DNA of 64,000 nucleotides. Origin: Bordetella parapertussis. Its GTDB lineage: Bacteria > Pseudomonadota > Gammaproteobacteria > Burkholderiales > SG8-41. Where the stretch lies: assembly GCA_945861275.1 (NCBI GenBank), contig CAMATZ010000004.1, forward strand, positions 62,001-126,000, written 5' to 3'. Positions within the stretch are counted from its first letter, which is position 1. Each line of letters begins with the position of its first letter. The position numbers and the translations under genes are program-made. The notes below the pieces were generated by a model. It searched no databases. It was given only the letters and a program-made list of their open reading frames with translations, and was not told where the DNA came from. Positions 15,237 to 23,125 of the stretch are shown here, in pieces.

Positions 15237-16526
15237 ATGCCTCAAGCTTTAGTAATCGGTGGATCGCTGGGCGGTCTGCTCGCAGCGAATCTGCTGCGAT
15301 CGATCGGCTGGAAGGCGCTCGTCTTCGAACGCGTCGGTGACGATCTGGCCAGCCGCGGCGCCGGTATCGGGACGCACGAGGAGTTGCTCGACATCATGCA
15401 CCGCGTCGGCATTCAGGTCGATGCCTCGATCGGCGTACACCCGGAATCGCGCACCTGTCTGGATCGGGCAGGCAAGGTCCAGCACACGATGCCGCGCCCG
15501 CGCATACTGAGTTCCTGGGGAAGGCTCTACCGCGCGCTGAAGGACGCGTTCCCGGCTGACGACTATTACTTCGACAAGACTCTGGTTTCTTTCAAGGATG
15601 ATGCGTCGGGCATGACTGCTTTGTTCGCCGATGGCAGTACTGTGCGCGGCGATCTCATCATCGGCGCCGACGGCATCCGCTCCACGGTGCGGGCGCAGAT
15701 CATGCCCGAGGTACAGCCTTGTTACGCCGGATATGTCGCGTGGCGCGGCCTCATCGCGGAATCGTCATTGCCCGCCGCTTTACATCGTGAGATTTTCGCG
15801 CACAACATGGTCTGCTATCCCGACGGCGACGCGGTGACTATGTATGCCGTGCCGGGTCCGAACAATGACGTGCGTCCCGGTCATCGCGCTTACAACTGGG
15901 TGTGGTATCACCCGCTTGATGGCGACGGGTTGGCGGCGCTCTGCACCGACGCCAGCGGTTTTTGCCATGGCACGTCGATTGCGCCGGTGTTGATTCGGCC
16001 TGAAGTGATTGCCGCCATGCTCGCCACTGCTCGCCAGGTGCTTGCGCCGCAGTGCGTGCAGGTGATTGAACTCACCGCACAGCCATTCTTCCAGGCCATC
16101 TTCGATCTGGAGTCCCCCTGCATGATGCACGGGCATGCAGCGCTAATCGGGGATGCCGCGTTCGTAGCCCGACCGCATGTGGGCATGGGCGTGACCAAAG
16201 CGGCGCTCGATGCGGAGTGCCTGGCTGCTGCACTGATCGAGACCGGCGCTATCGATGCCGCACTGGCGCACTTTAACCAACGCCAGCATCTGTTCGGCAC
16301 GCGCCTCATTGCGCGCGCGCGCCGTGTTGGCGCACATCTCGGCGCACAAGCTACCAAACCACCCGAAACGTGGACACCGGAAGAGCGCCACCAGGATCCG
16401 CTACGCATGATGCGCGACAGCGGCGCCCGGCTGCGCGACATTCCGGAATTGATCGAGCTGGTGCGCGCAAATCGTGGTGAGCGTGGCGAGCGCGGCGAGG
16501 CAACGTCTGCCGCTACACCGGCGTGA
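15237..16526 (+). CDS. FAD-dependent aromatic monooxygenase-like protein
   Basis: A 429-residue flavoprotein hydroxylase (PF01494 type). The dinucleotide fold is at the N-terminus (ALVIGGSLGGLLAANLLRSI), the RGAGIG segment follows near residue 40, the DLIIGADGIRSTVR motif is at about 155-170, and the FAD-ribityl GDAAFVARPHVGMGVTKAA motif is near 312-330. It resembles 2,6-dihydroxypyridine 3-hydroxylase-like enzymes, which hydroxylate N-heteroaromatics using NADH and oxygen; that substrate is only a suggestion. ATG 15237 was chosen because MPQALVIGG fits the family and an upstream TTG adds unrelated residues. The stop overlaps a GTG of the Bug receptor downstream, so enzyme and receptor are one operon. 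Confidence 0.88.
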   Translation: MPQALVIGGSLGGLLAANLLRSIGWKALVFERVGDDLASRGAGIGTHEELLDIMHRVGIQVDASIGVHPESRTCLDRAGKVQHTMPRPRILSSWGRLYRALKDAFPADDYYFDKTLVSFKDDASGMTALFADGSTVRGDLIIGADGIRSTVRAQIMPEVQPCYAGYVAWRGLIAESSLPAALHREIFAHNMVCYPDGDAVTMYAVPGPNNDVRPGHRAYNWVWYHPLDGDGLAALCTDASGFCHGTSIAPVLIRPEVIAAMLATARQVLAPQCVQVIELTAQPFFQAIFDLESPCMMHGHAALIGDAAFVARPHVGMGVTKAALDAECLAAALIETGAIDAALAHFNQRQHLFGTRLIARARRVGAHLGAQATKPPETWTPEERHQDPLRMMRDSGARLRDIPELIELVRANRGERGERGEATSAATPA

Positions 16527-17554
16527 CGGCAAGTCCGATGAAGACGCCATTGCACTTGCGACAGAACCTGCAGCGCGTCCTGAGTGTCGCCTGCGGACTT
16601 ATAGTCACAATCGCGACGCCGCCGGTGGCGGCGCAAAAAGACGCTGCGGTCTATCCCGCCCGCGTCGTTATCCTCATCAATCCTTTTGCGCCTGGCGCCA
16701 GCACCGATATCCTCGCGCGGGTGATTGCGCAGAAACTCAACGAAGCCTGGGGACAGTCCGTGGTCGTGGAGAACAGGCCCGGTGCGAGCGGAACCATCGG
16801 CCTCACCGCGGTGGCCCGCGCACCGGCGGATGGACACATGCTCGGCATGATCATCGTGTCGCACGCGACCAACGCGGCGCTGCAAGGCAGCAAGGCGGCG
16901 CTCGATCTGGTGCGCGATTTTGCGCCCATCATCCAAGTGGCATCGCAGCCCTATGTCATCTTGGTCAATCCGAGTCTGCCGGTCCGTTCGGTACGGGAGC
17001 TTGTCGCGCTCGCCAAAGCCAAACCGGGTGCGGTGACCTACGGCTCATCGGGCCTGGGCAGTGTGCTCCATCTCGCGGGCGAGCTGTTCGCTGTGCAGAC
17101 CAAAGTGCAAATGACGCATGTCCCGTACAAGGGCGCGGCGCCGGCGCTGGCCGATGTTGCAGGCGGTCATATTGCGATGCTGTTCACGACGCGTTTGTCT
17201 GCGCAGCCGTTACTCGCAACAGGACGAGTGCGTGCGCTGGCCGTCACTTCATCCGAGCGTGTTCCCGCAGCGCCGGAACTTCCGACGGTGCAGGAATCCG
17301 GGATGACGGGGCCGTTTGAAGTGAACGGCTGGTACGGTATCGGCGCAGCGGCGGGCACGCCTGCCGCGATCATCGAACGGCTAAATCAGGACATCAACCG
17401 CGTGCTGAAACTTGCCGATGTGCGAGAGCGCATGACTGGCGAAGGCACATTGCTGGTCGGGGGCACACCAGCTCAATTCGGCGAACTGGTGCGCTCCGAA
17501 GTAGAAAAGTGGCGACGCATTATTCAGCAGGCATCGATCACGGCTGGTGCGTAA
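16523..17554 (+). CDS. Bug/TctC-family periplasmic solute receptor, coupled to monooxygenase
   Basis: A 343-residue receptor with a signal peptide ending PPVAA-QKDAAVYPARVV. Lobe motifs are FAPGASTDILARVIAQKL, VVVENRPGASGTIG and HVPYKGAAPALADVAGGHIA. Two starts are possible: GTG 16523, which overlaps the monooxygenase TGA by three bases, or ATG 16538, which gives a tidier signal peptide (MKTPLHLRQNLQRVLSVACG). Coupling to the flavin monooxygenase suggests this receptor captures the compound that the enzyme hydroxylates, which is inference. The 3' end overlaps the convergent receptor at 17538 by 17 bp. Confidence 0.92.
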   Translation: MTASPMKTPLHLRQNLQRVLSVACGLIVTIATPPVAAQKDAAVYPARVVILINPFAPGASTDILARVIAQKLNEAWGQSVVVENRPGASGTIGLTAVARAPADGHMLGMIIVSHATNAALQGSKAALDLVRDFAPIIQVASQPYVILVNPSLPVRSVRELVALAKAKPGAVTYGSSGLGSVLHLAGELFAVQTKVQMTHVPYKGAAPALADVAGGHIAMLFTTRLSAQPLLATGRVRALAVTSSERVPAAPELPTVQESGMTGPFEVNGWYGIGAAAGTPAAIIERLNQDINRVLKLADVRERMTGEGTLLVGGTPAQFGELVRSEVEKWRRIIQQASITAGA

Positions 17555-18524
17555 TGCCCGCCTCTTTGATGATCTTCGCGTAGCGCGCCACCTCTTCCTT
17601 GATTACCCTGGCGGTCTGTTCAGGTGTCGAGATGAAGTGTTCCGCACCTTGTTTGACCAAAAAATCCTGGGTGCTGGGCATGGCCAGAACAGCGGCCACC
17701 TCGCCTGCAATTTTGCCGATCACCGGGCGCGGTGTCTTGGCGGGGGCAATGATCCCGCTCACGCTGGTCAAGCCGAAGCTGGGCAAACCTGCCTCGATGA
17801 AGGTAGGCACCTGGGCCAGAGCTTGCAGGCGCGTCTCCCCGCTAACTGCGATCGCTTTCAGTCTGCCGGCATTGATAAACGGGATCACCGTGATCGGCAC
17901 CTGGAACGACATCTGCACCCGGCCGCCGAGCAGGTCAGTGCTGGCGGGGCCCGATCCTTTGTAGGGAATGTGTATGATTTTGGTTCCTGTCACCTGGTTA
18001 AAAAGCTCGCCCGACAAATGCGTATTGGTGCCTACGCCCGACGAGGCGAAATTGAACTCCCCCGGCTTCGCCTTGACCAGTGCAATAAGCTCCTGCAAAT
18101 TGTTGGCGGGTACCGCGGGATGGAGCACGAGTACGCTGCGCGACTTGCCGATGGTCGTCACCCCGACAAAGTCCCTGAACGTGTCGTACGGAAGATTGGG
18201 AATCAGGCTGGGCGTGCTGAAAAATGACGCACTCAACCACCCGATCGTGTAGCCGTCAGGTGTGGCCTTGGCAAGGAACTCGGTACCGATGATGGTGTTG
18301 CCCCCCGGGCGGTTGTCCACAATCACCGTTTGCCCCCATCTTTCAGTCAGCCTCGTCGCGATCATGCGTCCCATCGGATCGGTGCTGCCGCCGGGCGGGT
18401 AGGGGATGATGAAGCGCACGGGTCTGCTGGGATAGGGATTGGGCTGCTGCGCAATCACCGTGCTGGCAGCAGCGAGCAGCAAGCCGAGCGACGCGACGCG
18501 CACCATCATGGGGTAAAAGTTCAT
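17538..18524 (-). CDS. Bug/TctC-family periplasmic solute receptor
   Basis: A 328-residue receptor. Signal peptide: MNFYPMMVRVASLGLLLAAA through AQQPNPYPSRPVRF. It carries FIIPYPPGGSTDPMGRMIAT and VIVDNRPGGNTIIGTEFLAKA, then HIPYKGSGPASTDLLGGRVQM. The start 18524 was chosen over the ATG at 18563 because the signal peptide begins there. Its stop lies inside the 3' end of the convergent receptor at 16523 (17-bp overlap), so the two transcripts are antisense at their ends. It is divergent from the receptor at 18777 with 252 bp between, and the two proteins are alike in lobe I, consistent with local duplication. Confidence 0.92.
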   Translation of the reverse strand: MNFYPMMVRVASLGLLLAAASTVIAQQPNPYPSRPVRFIIPYPPGGSTDPMGRMIATRLTERWGQTVIVDNRPGGNTIIGTEFLAKATPDGYTIGWLSASFFSTPSLIPNLPYDTFRDFVGVTTIGKSRSVLVLHPAVPANNLQELIALVKAKPGEFNFASSGVGTNTHLSGELFNQVTGTKIIHIPYKGSGPASTDLLGGRVQMSFQVPITVIPFINAGRLKAIAVSGETRLQALAQVPTFIEAGLPSFGLTSVSGIIAPAKTPRPVIGKIAGEVAAVLAMPSTQDFLVKQGAEHFISTPEQTARVIKEEVARYAKIIKEAGITHQP

Positions 18525-18776
18525 TCGGGCGCCTCTCGGGCCAATGTCAGCTACCTGCGCCACACGCGCGAGGCCACCAACCTTCGACTGTTATATGCAA
18601 AGACTACAGAATCACAGCGCGCTTGCCAAGCGCCGTTGCAATCGGTGGAATGACGCGGCAATTACACCAGCGCGCGTCCTCGGCGTTAGCCGGTTTACAC
18701 GTTCCGGCAGTGATCGCAGGTTGACTGCGGCAATCGATATCGGAATACTCGCAGGATACTTATCGAGAGCGAACTC

Positions 18777-19757
18777 ATGAAAAAAAATTGCACCACACTG
18801 GCGCGGCGCGTCATCGCAGGCGTGCTGTTGGGCCTTGCCGCGTCGGCCGCCGCCCCACAGGTTTATCCAACCAAGCCAATCCGCATCATCAGCCCCTACC
18901 CGCCCGGGGGCACCACCGACATTTTGGCGCGGCTTGTCGGTCCCAAACTGACCGAGAGCTGGGGCCAGCCAGTCATTGTCGACAACCGGCCCGGCGGCAA
19001 CACCATTATTGGCTCCGAAGTCATGGTCAAATCTCCACCCGACGGCTATACCCTGTTGTTGATACTCACCTCGCACGTGATCGTTCCGAACCTGGCGCCA
19101 ACCCCCTATGACGCCGTCAAGGACTTCGCCGCTGTCGCCACTATCGCCGGCACTCAACTCGTGCTGGTGATCCATCCCTCAGTACCCGCCAAGAATCTGC
19201 AACAACTGATCGCACTCGCCAAAGGCAGGCCGGGGCAGCTCAATTACGGCTCCGGAGGCAGCGGCACCGTAACGCATCTGGCGGGTGAGTTCTTCAATAT
19301 CCAGGCTGGCATCAAGACGCAGCACATCCCCTACAAAGGATCGGCACAGGCACTCACCGACGTTATAGGGGGTCAGATACACATGTACTTCAGCCCTCCG
19401 ATTGTCGCCCTGTCGCACATCAAGAGCGGGCGGCTCAGGGCCATCATGCTTTCCGGCGACACCCGGCTTGCCGTGCTGCCGGAACTGCCCACCGCCAGCG
19501 AATCCAGCCTGAAAGGCTTCGCAGTCAACATCTGGTATGGATTGCTTGCGCCGGCTGCGACACCGCGCGCAATCGTCGGCAAATTGGGGGCCGAAATCGC
19601 CAAGGTGTTAACCCTGCCCGACATCAGGGAAAAGCTGTTGAGCCAGGGAATGGAACCGTTCATTTCCACGCCGGACCAGTTTGCGGCGCTGATCAAGACG
19701 GATCTCGCCAAATTCACCGGTATCATCAAAAGCGCAAATATCAAACTTGAACCGTGA
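18777..19757 (+). CDS. Bug/TctC-family periplasmic solute receptor
   Basis: A 326-residue receptor with the signal peptide MKKNCTTLARRVIAGVLLGL ending SAAAPQVYPTKPIRI. Motifs: ISPYPPGGTTDILARLVGPKL, VIVDNRPGGNTIIGSEVMVKS and HIPYKGSAQALTDVIGGQIHM. It belongs with the paralogues at 14068 and 17538 by the NRPGGNTIIG signature. The following gene is a small hypothetical on the opposite strand; a CoA-transferase and a PRISE-like reductase come next. The ligand is unknown. Confidence 0.92.
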   Translation: MKKNCTTLARRVIAGVLLGLAASAAAPQVYPTKPIRIISPYPPGGTTDILARLVGPKLTESWGQPVIVDNRPGGNTIIGSEVMVKSPPDGYTLLLILTSHVIVPNLAPTPYDAVKDFAAVATIAGTQLVLVIHPSVPAKNLQQLIALAKGRPGQLNYGSGGSGTVTHLAGEFFNIQAGIKTQHIPYKGSAQALTDVIGGQIHMYFSPPIVALSHIKSGRLRAIMLSGDTRLAVLPELPTASESSLKGFAVNIWYGLLAPAATPRAIVGKLGAEIAKVLTLPDIREKLLSQGMEPFISTPDQFAALIKTDLAKFTGIIKSANIKLEP

Positions 19758-19798
19758 GCGGCGGCAGGTTTTCCGCTGTGGCTGCGTCACGCAACGAT

Positions 19799-20047
19799 TC
19801 AGTCGCCCTCGACCCACCGTTGCGCCAAGGCGGGCTGACAGTGACAGTTCTCCACCAACACGTTCACGCCGCTGCTTCCGCCGATGCTGAAATCTACGTC
19901 GCCCACGGCATTCAGATTACCCGTCACGAAATCACCGACTGCCACGTCTGCGGCCTGCAGCAACTCAAAGAGGGTGTAGTCACCGTCGTCGGTCAGCACG
20001 GCATAACGGCGACGTTGCGAGTTCGCAAACGCAATCTTCCCTTTCAT
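19799..20047 (-). CDS. small conserved-looking protein of unknown function
   Basis: An 82-residue acidic protein with no signal peptide. It reads as a small beta-barrel: KIAFANSQRRRYAVLTDDGD, FELLQAADVAVGDFVTG, then VDFSIGGSSGVNVLVENCHC. The layout (short strands, then a 'DxGDFV' turn) recalls cold-shock or OB-like small proteins, but I recognise no named family. A GGAAG Shine-Dalgarno sequence sits six bases before the ATG. It follows the CoA-transferase (upstream on the same strand) with 51 bp between and may be co-transcribed with it. Confidence 0.6.
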   Translation of the reverse strand: MKGKIAFANSQRRRYAVLTDDGDYTLFELLQAADVAVGDFVTGNLNAVGDVDFSIGGSSGVNVLVENCHCQPALAQRWVEGD

Positions 20048-20098
20048 TCGGCTTCCTTTCGTGCCGACACTATAAGTCCGGAGGGGACACCTGAAACA

Positions 20099-21325
20099 TC
20101 ATTTTGAATCGCTGGCCTCTTTGCCTGGAAGATCCGGGCCGCGTATGAGCGCTTTGTGCGCCAGGGCCGCCACCTCCTCTGCGGTGTAACCCAACTCCAG
20201 CAATATTTCACTGGTGTGCTTGCCCGGCTCCGCGGGTGCGTGGTGGCGTACCGAGAATTTATACTCGCTGCTTTCATAGGGTAGCGGCGGCAGGCGTCCG
20301 CTCTTGTCTCCAATCTGCGCCGGCAGCGTGCGTCCCTCGGCGGTCACATGCTCGTCTTCCATCACACTGAGTGGCGTATTGACGGGCGCCACGGTCACGC
20401 CGGCGCCCACCAGCGCGTCCACCACTTCTTTGCTCTCGCGATCGGCGACGGCTTTGCTGATGCGCGCCATCAGCATGTCACGCTGTGCGCCGCGGCCAGC
20501 GTTGTACTTCAGCGCAGGATCGTTCACCAGGTCTTCCATGCCGAGCACAGAACACGCGCGAACCCACTGCGGATCGCTCATGATGCCGATGAAGACCTGC
20601 TTGCCACCCTTGCACTTGAACAGATCATAGATCGCGGTGCGTCCGCCCTTGGCCGTTCGCGCGGCCGACATCGGCACAGGCTCCTCGCCGGAGAGTTGGG
20701 CGTTGGACATGTGCTGTCCCACAAAAAACAATGCGGTTTCGAACAATCCGCCCGTGATGTGCTGCCCTTTTCCTGTGGTTTGCCGTTCCAGCAAGGCAGC
20801 CATCACGCCGATGACTGCGTAGGTAGCGGCGCCGATATCCACCACCGACGCGCCAGCGCGCAGCGGCTGGCCGGGAAGACCCGTCATGTACGCGAGGCCC
20901 GACGCCATTTGTCCCGGCTCATCCATCAGCGTTCGCGACTGGTAAGGACCAGTCAGATAGCCCTTGATGCTGCAGTAGACGAGGCGCGGATTGTGTTCAC
21001 GCATCCTGGCATAGCCCAGCCCCAATCGATCCATGGTGCCTGGCGCCATGTTCTCGATCAGTATGTCCGCACGCTTGATCAGCCGCAGCGCCACCTCGAG
21101 TCCCTCGGGCGTGGTGATGTTCACCGCGATACCGCGTTTGTTGCGATTGAAGTAAAAGAAGGAACCATTGCGCAGGTTGTTAGGCCGGCTCGGCGTCCCC
21201 GCATCTATCGGCTCCACTTTGACGACGTCGGCCCCCATGTCACCAAAAATCAGACCCGCCGTCGGCCCCGAGATGATCTGCCCAAATTCGACGACGCGCA
21301 TACCCTCAAGCGGCAGCCGGCTCAT
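20099..21325 (-). CDS. CaiB/BaiF family III CoA-transferase
   Basis: A 408-residue cytoplasmic CoA-transferase, which moves CoA between carboxylic acids through an aspartyl-CoA intermediate. The N-terminus LEGMRVVEFGQIISGPTAG and GDMGADVVKVEPIDAGTPSR are family signatures. The catalytic aspartate is expected in the LMDEPGQMASG region near residue 165, and GGLFETALFFVGQHM follows. The long open frame extends upstream, but ATG 21325 matches the family start and has GAGG before it. It would activate an acid imported by the neighbouring Bug receptors, which is inference. It is divergent from the PRISE-like reductase. Confidence 0.92.
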   Translation of the reverse strand: MSRLPLEGMRVVEFGQIISGPTAGLIFGDMGADVVKVEPIDAGTPSRPNNLRNGSFFYFNRNKRGIAVNITTPEGLEVALRLIKRADILIENMAPGTMDRLGLGYARMREHNPRLVYCSIKGYLTGPYQSRTLMDEPGQMASGLAYMTGLPGQPLRAGASVVDIGAATYAVIGVMAALLERQTTGKGQHITGGLFETALFFVGQHMSNAQLSGEEPVPMSAARTAKGGRTAIYDLFKCKGGKQVFIGIMSDPQWVRACSVLGMEDLVNDPALKYNAGRGAQRDMLMARISKAVADRESKEVVDALVGAGVTVAPVNTPLSVMEDEHVTAEGRTLPAQIGDKSGRLPPLPYESSEYKFSVRHHAPAEPGKHTSEILLELGYTAEEVAALAHKALIRGPDLPGKEASDSK

Positions 21326-21381
21326 AGCTTGACCTCGACATAGCGCTTCATACGGCTGACACCTATACCCCTTTGCTTCAT
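21322..21381 (-). CDS. possible 19-codon leader ORF upstream of the CoA-transferase
   Basis: A 19-codon frame begins with ATG seven bases after AAGGAG, the best ribosome-binding site in this gap, and ends in a TGA that overlaps the ATG of the CoA-transferase (ATGA). The peptide is basic (MKQRGIGVSRMKRYVEVKL) and matches nothing I know. It could make translation of the CoA-transferase dependent on its own, or it could be a chance frame. Confidence 0.3.
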   Translation of the reverse strand: MKQRGIGVSRMKRYVEVKL

Positions 21382-21562
21382 AACCCCTCTCCTTCGGAAA
21401 ATTCATAGCGCGGACTGACGCGCTCGCGCAGTCTCGGCGAATGTACGACTTGTGTGCATAGGATGCAACGTCAGTGCAGTCCGCAGCAACGCCGCATTGC
21501 GGAATTTCGCTCGCTGCATCGTGACTATAATCCACACAACGATATCCTGAACAAAGATACCC

Positions 21563-22630
21563 ATGCCGAAACAAAAAGCTCTCATCGCAGGCGCCACCGG
21601 TGTCGTCGGCCGCAACCTGCTCAAGCATCTTCTTGCCAGCGACGGCTGGGAAATCGCAGCACTTTCGCGCCGCAAGCCCGATCTGCAAGGCGATTACGAA
21701 TACATCGCCACCGATTTGATGGACGCCGCGCAGTGCAAGGCCAAACTCGGCCACCTGACGGATGTCACGCACATATTCTACGCTGCGGTGGCCACCAATC
21801 CGGACCCGTTGGCGCCGACGCTAATCAACAGCAATCTCACGATGCTGCGCAATGTGGTGGACACCGTCGAGCCTATCGCGGCCAATCTGCAACATATCCA
21901 TTTCATGCAGGGCACCAAGTGGTACGGCTCTCACCTCGGCGCATTCAAGACGCCTGCGCGTGAAGATCACCCGCGCCACATGCCGCCCAATTTTTATTAC
22001 AACCAGTGGGATTACATGGTTGAGCGGCAAAAAGGCAAACGCTGGACGTACTCATCGGCGCGGCCGCATGCGATCAGCGGTTTTGCCATCGGCAACCACA
22101 GCAATCTGACGATGGTAATCGCGATTTACGCCGTGATCAGCAAGGAACTGGGGCTGCCGCTGTGCCATACCGGCACGCCCGAAAACTACCGTGCGCTTTA
22201 TCAATGCACCGATTCGGACATGCTCGCACGCGCGATGGTGTGGATGGCGACCACGCCCCATTGTGCGAATCAGGCCTTCAATGTCACCAACGGCGATTTG
22301 ATTCGCTGGGAAGACACGTGGCCGAAAATCGCGAAGCACTTCAACATGGCGCTGGGTGCGCGCCGTCATATCAATCTGTTCAGGACGATGACGGATAAAG
22401 CGCCGGTTTGGGATCGCATGGTTCAAAAGTACGGCCTGCGTCCGATCGGCTACACGGACATCGTGCAATGGCCATACGGCGATTTTGTGTTCGCGGCAGG
22501 GTTCGACGTGATTTCAAGTCTGAGCAAGTTGCGGCGGTTTGGCTTTCACGAGCACATAGACACTGAAGAAATGTTTTTCCGTATGTGGGACGAGATGCGC
22601 ACTGATAAAATCATTCCACCGGTAAATTGA
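21563..22630 (+). CDS. PRISE-like SDR family NAD(P)-dependent reductase
   Basis: A 355-residue atypical short-chain dehydrogenase. The N-terminal nucleotide site is ALIAGATGVVGRNLLKHLL. The body shows the PRISE (progesterone 5-beta-reductase/iridoid synthase-like) layout: VTHIFYAAVATNPDP, HFMQGTKWYGSHLG, and NFYYNQWDYMVERQKGKRW, which holds the catalytic tyrosine, followed by SSARPHAISGFAIGN. These enzymes reduce enones or related unsaturated ketones. It is divergent from the CoA-transferase across 237 bp. In bacteria the family is common next to acyl-CoA and CMD genes; the substrate here is unknown. Confidence 0.87.
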   Translation: MPKQKALIAGATGVVGRNLLKHLLASDGWEIAALSRRKPDLQGDYEYIATDLMDAAQCKAKLGHLTDVTHIFYAAVATNPDPLAPTLINSNLTMLRNVVDTVEPIAANLQHIHFMQGTKWYGSHLGAFKTPAREDHPRHMPPNFYYNQWDYMVERQKGKRWTYSSARPHAISGFAIGNHSNLTMVIAIYAVISKELGLPLCHTGTPENYRALYQCTDSDMLARAMVWMATTPHCANQAFNVTNGDLIRWEDTWPKIAKHFNMALGARRHINLFRTMTDKAPVWDRMVQKYGLRPIGYTDIVQWPYGDFVFAAGFDVISSLSKLRRFGFHEHIDTEEMFFRMWDEMRTDKIIPPVN

Positions 22631-23125
22631 TATCAAAATTCGTCTTGGACGAACTGCGGTAAGCCCGCTACCTCGGCTGCGAACGTCTGGCAGTGTTGCT
22701 GCAGTAATTCCATACAGCACTATAAGCATAGCCCCGGCCACCCCGTGCGCGGGCGCGACGGGTGGATTTGTTCCAGCGGGATTGGCGCTGAAGCGGACAG
22801 TTTTTACCAGGCCGAGGGGATGGCTTGTTCTATCCATAGGCAAGGTCAAAAGTACTTAACTAAATCAAAGTATTAGTGCCGTTTTTCGGATGGCACTTCT
22901 GTGAGCTTTATGCGCTTCTTCGCCGACTTTACGGATGGGGCTGAATTGACCTCTTAGTGGAGCCGGGATACATTGGGGTTTATGCAAAAATGGTGTTTGA
23001 AAACCCTATACCCCACCTATGACCAGATGGACGCGGTGGGCTTTACCCGCTTGAACGCGTTGCACATGCGCATCGCCGCCAATTTGCGCGAACACCGGCG
23101 CTAAACGCTCCCAAGCCCTCATACG
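22631..23125. other. 495-bp gap with a possible 40-codon ORF
   Basis: No strong gene. The first 230 bases hold GC-rich sequence, including AAGCATAGCCCCGGCCA near 22725, which nearly recurs (AAGCAAAGCCCCGGCCA) near 27152. From 22840 the sequence becomes AT-richer. A 40-codon frame at 22982-23104 ends 21 bp before the cyclase and is listed separately. No hairpin followed by a T-run was seen. Confidence 0.5.
22982..23104 (+). CDS. possible 40-residue ORF upstream of the adenylate cyclase
   Basis: Frame of 40 codons starting MQKWCLKTLYPTYDQMDAVG and ending in a basic helix with RIAANLREHRR. Its composition (few stops nearby, a balanced helix-like sequence) looks like protein, but there is no clear ribosome-binding site and I know no homologue. 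It may be the C-terminal scrap of a larger decayed gene. It is directly upstream of the cyclase and on the same strand. Confidence 0.3.
   Translation: MQKWCLKTLYPTYDQMDAVGFTRLNALHMRIAANLREHRR

Noticed and set aside
20099-21772. 557-residue CoA-transferase
   Set aside because: Residues before 21325 are not family-like and run into the divergent PRISE gene.
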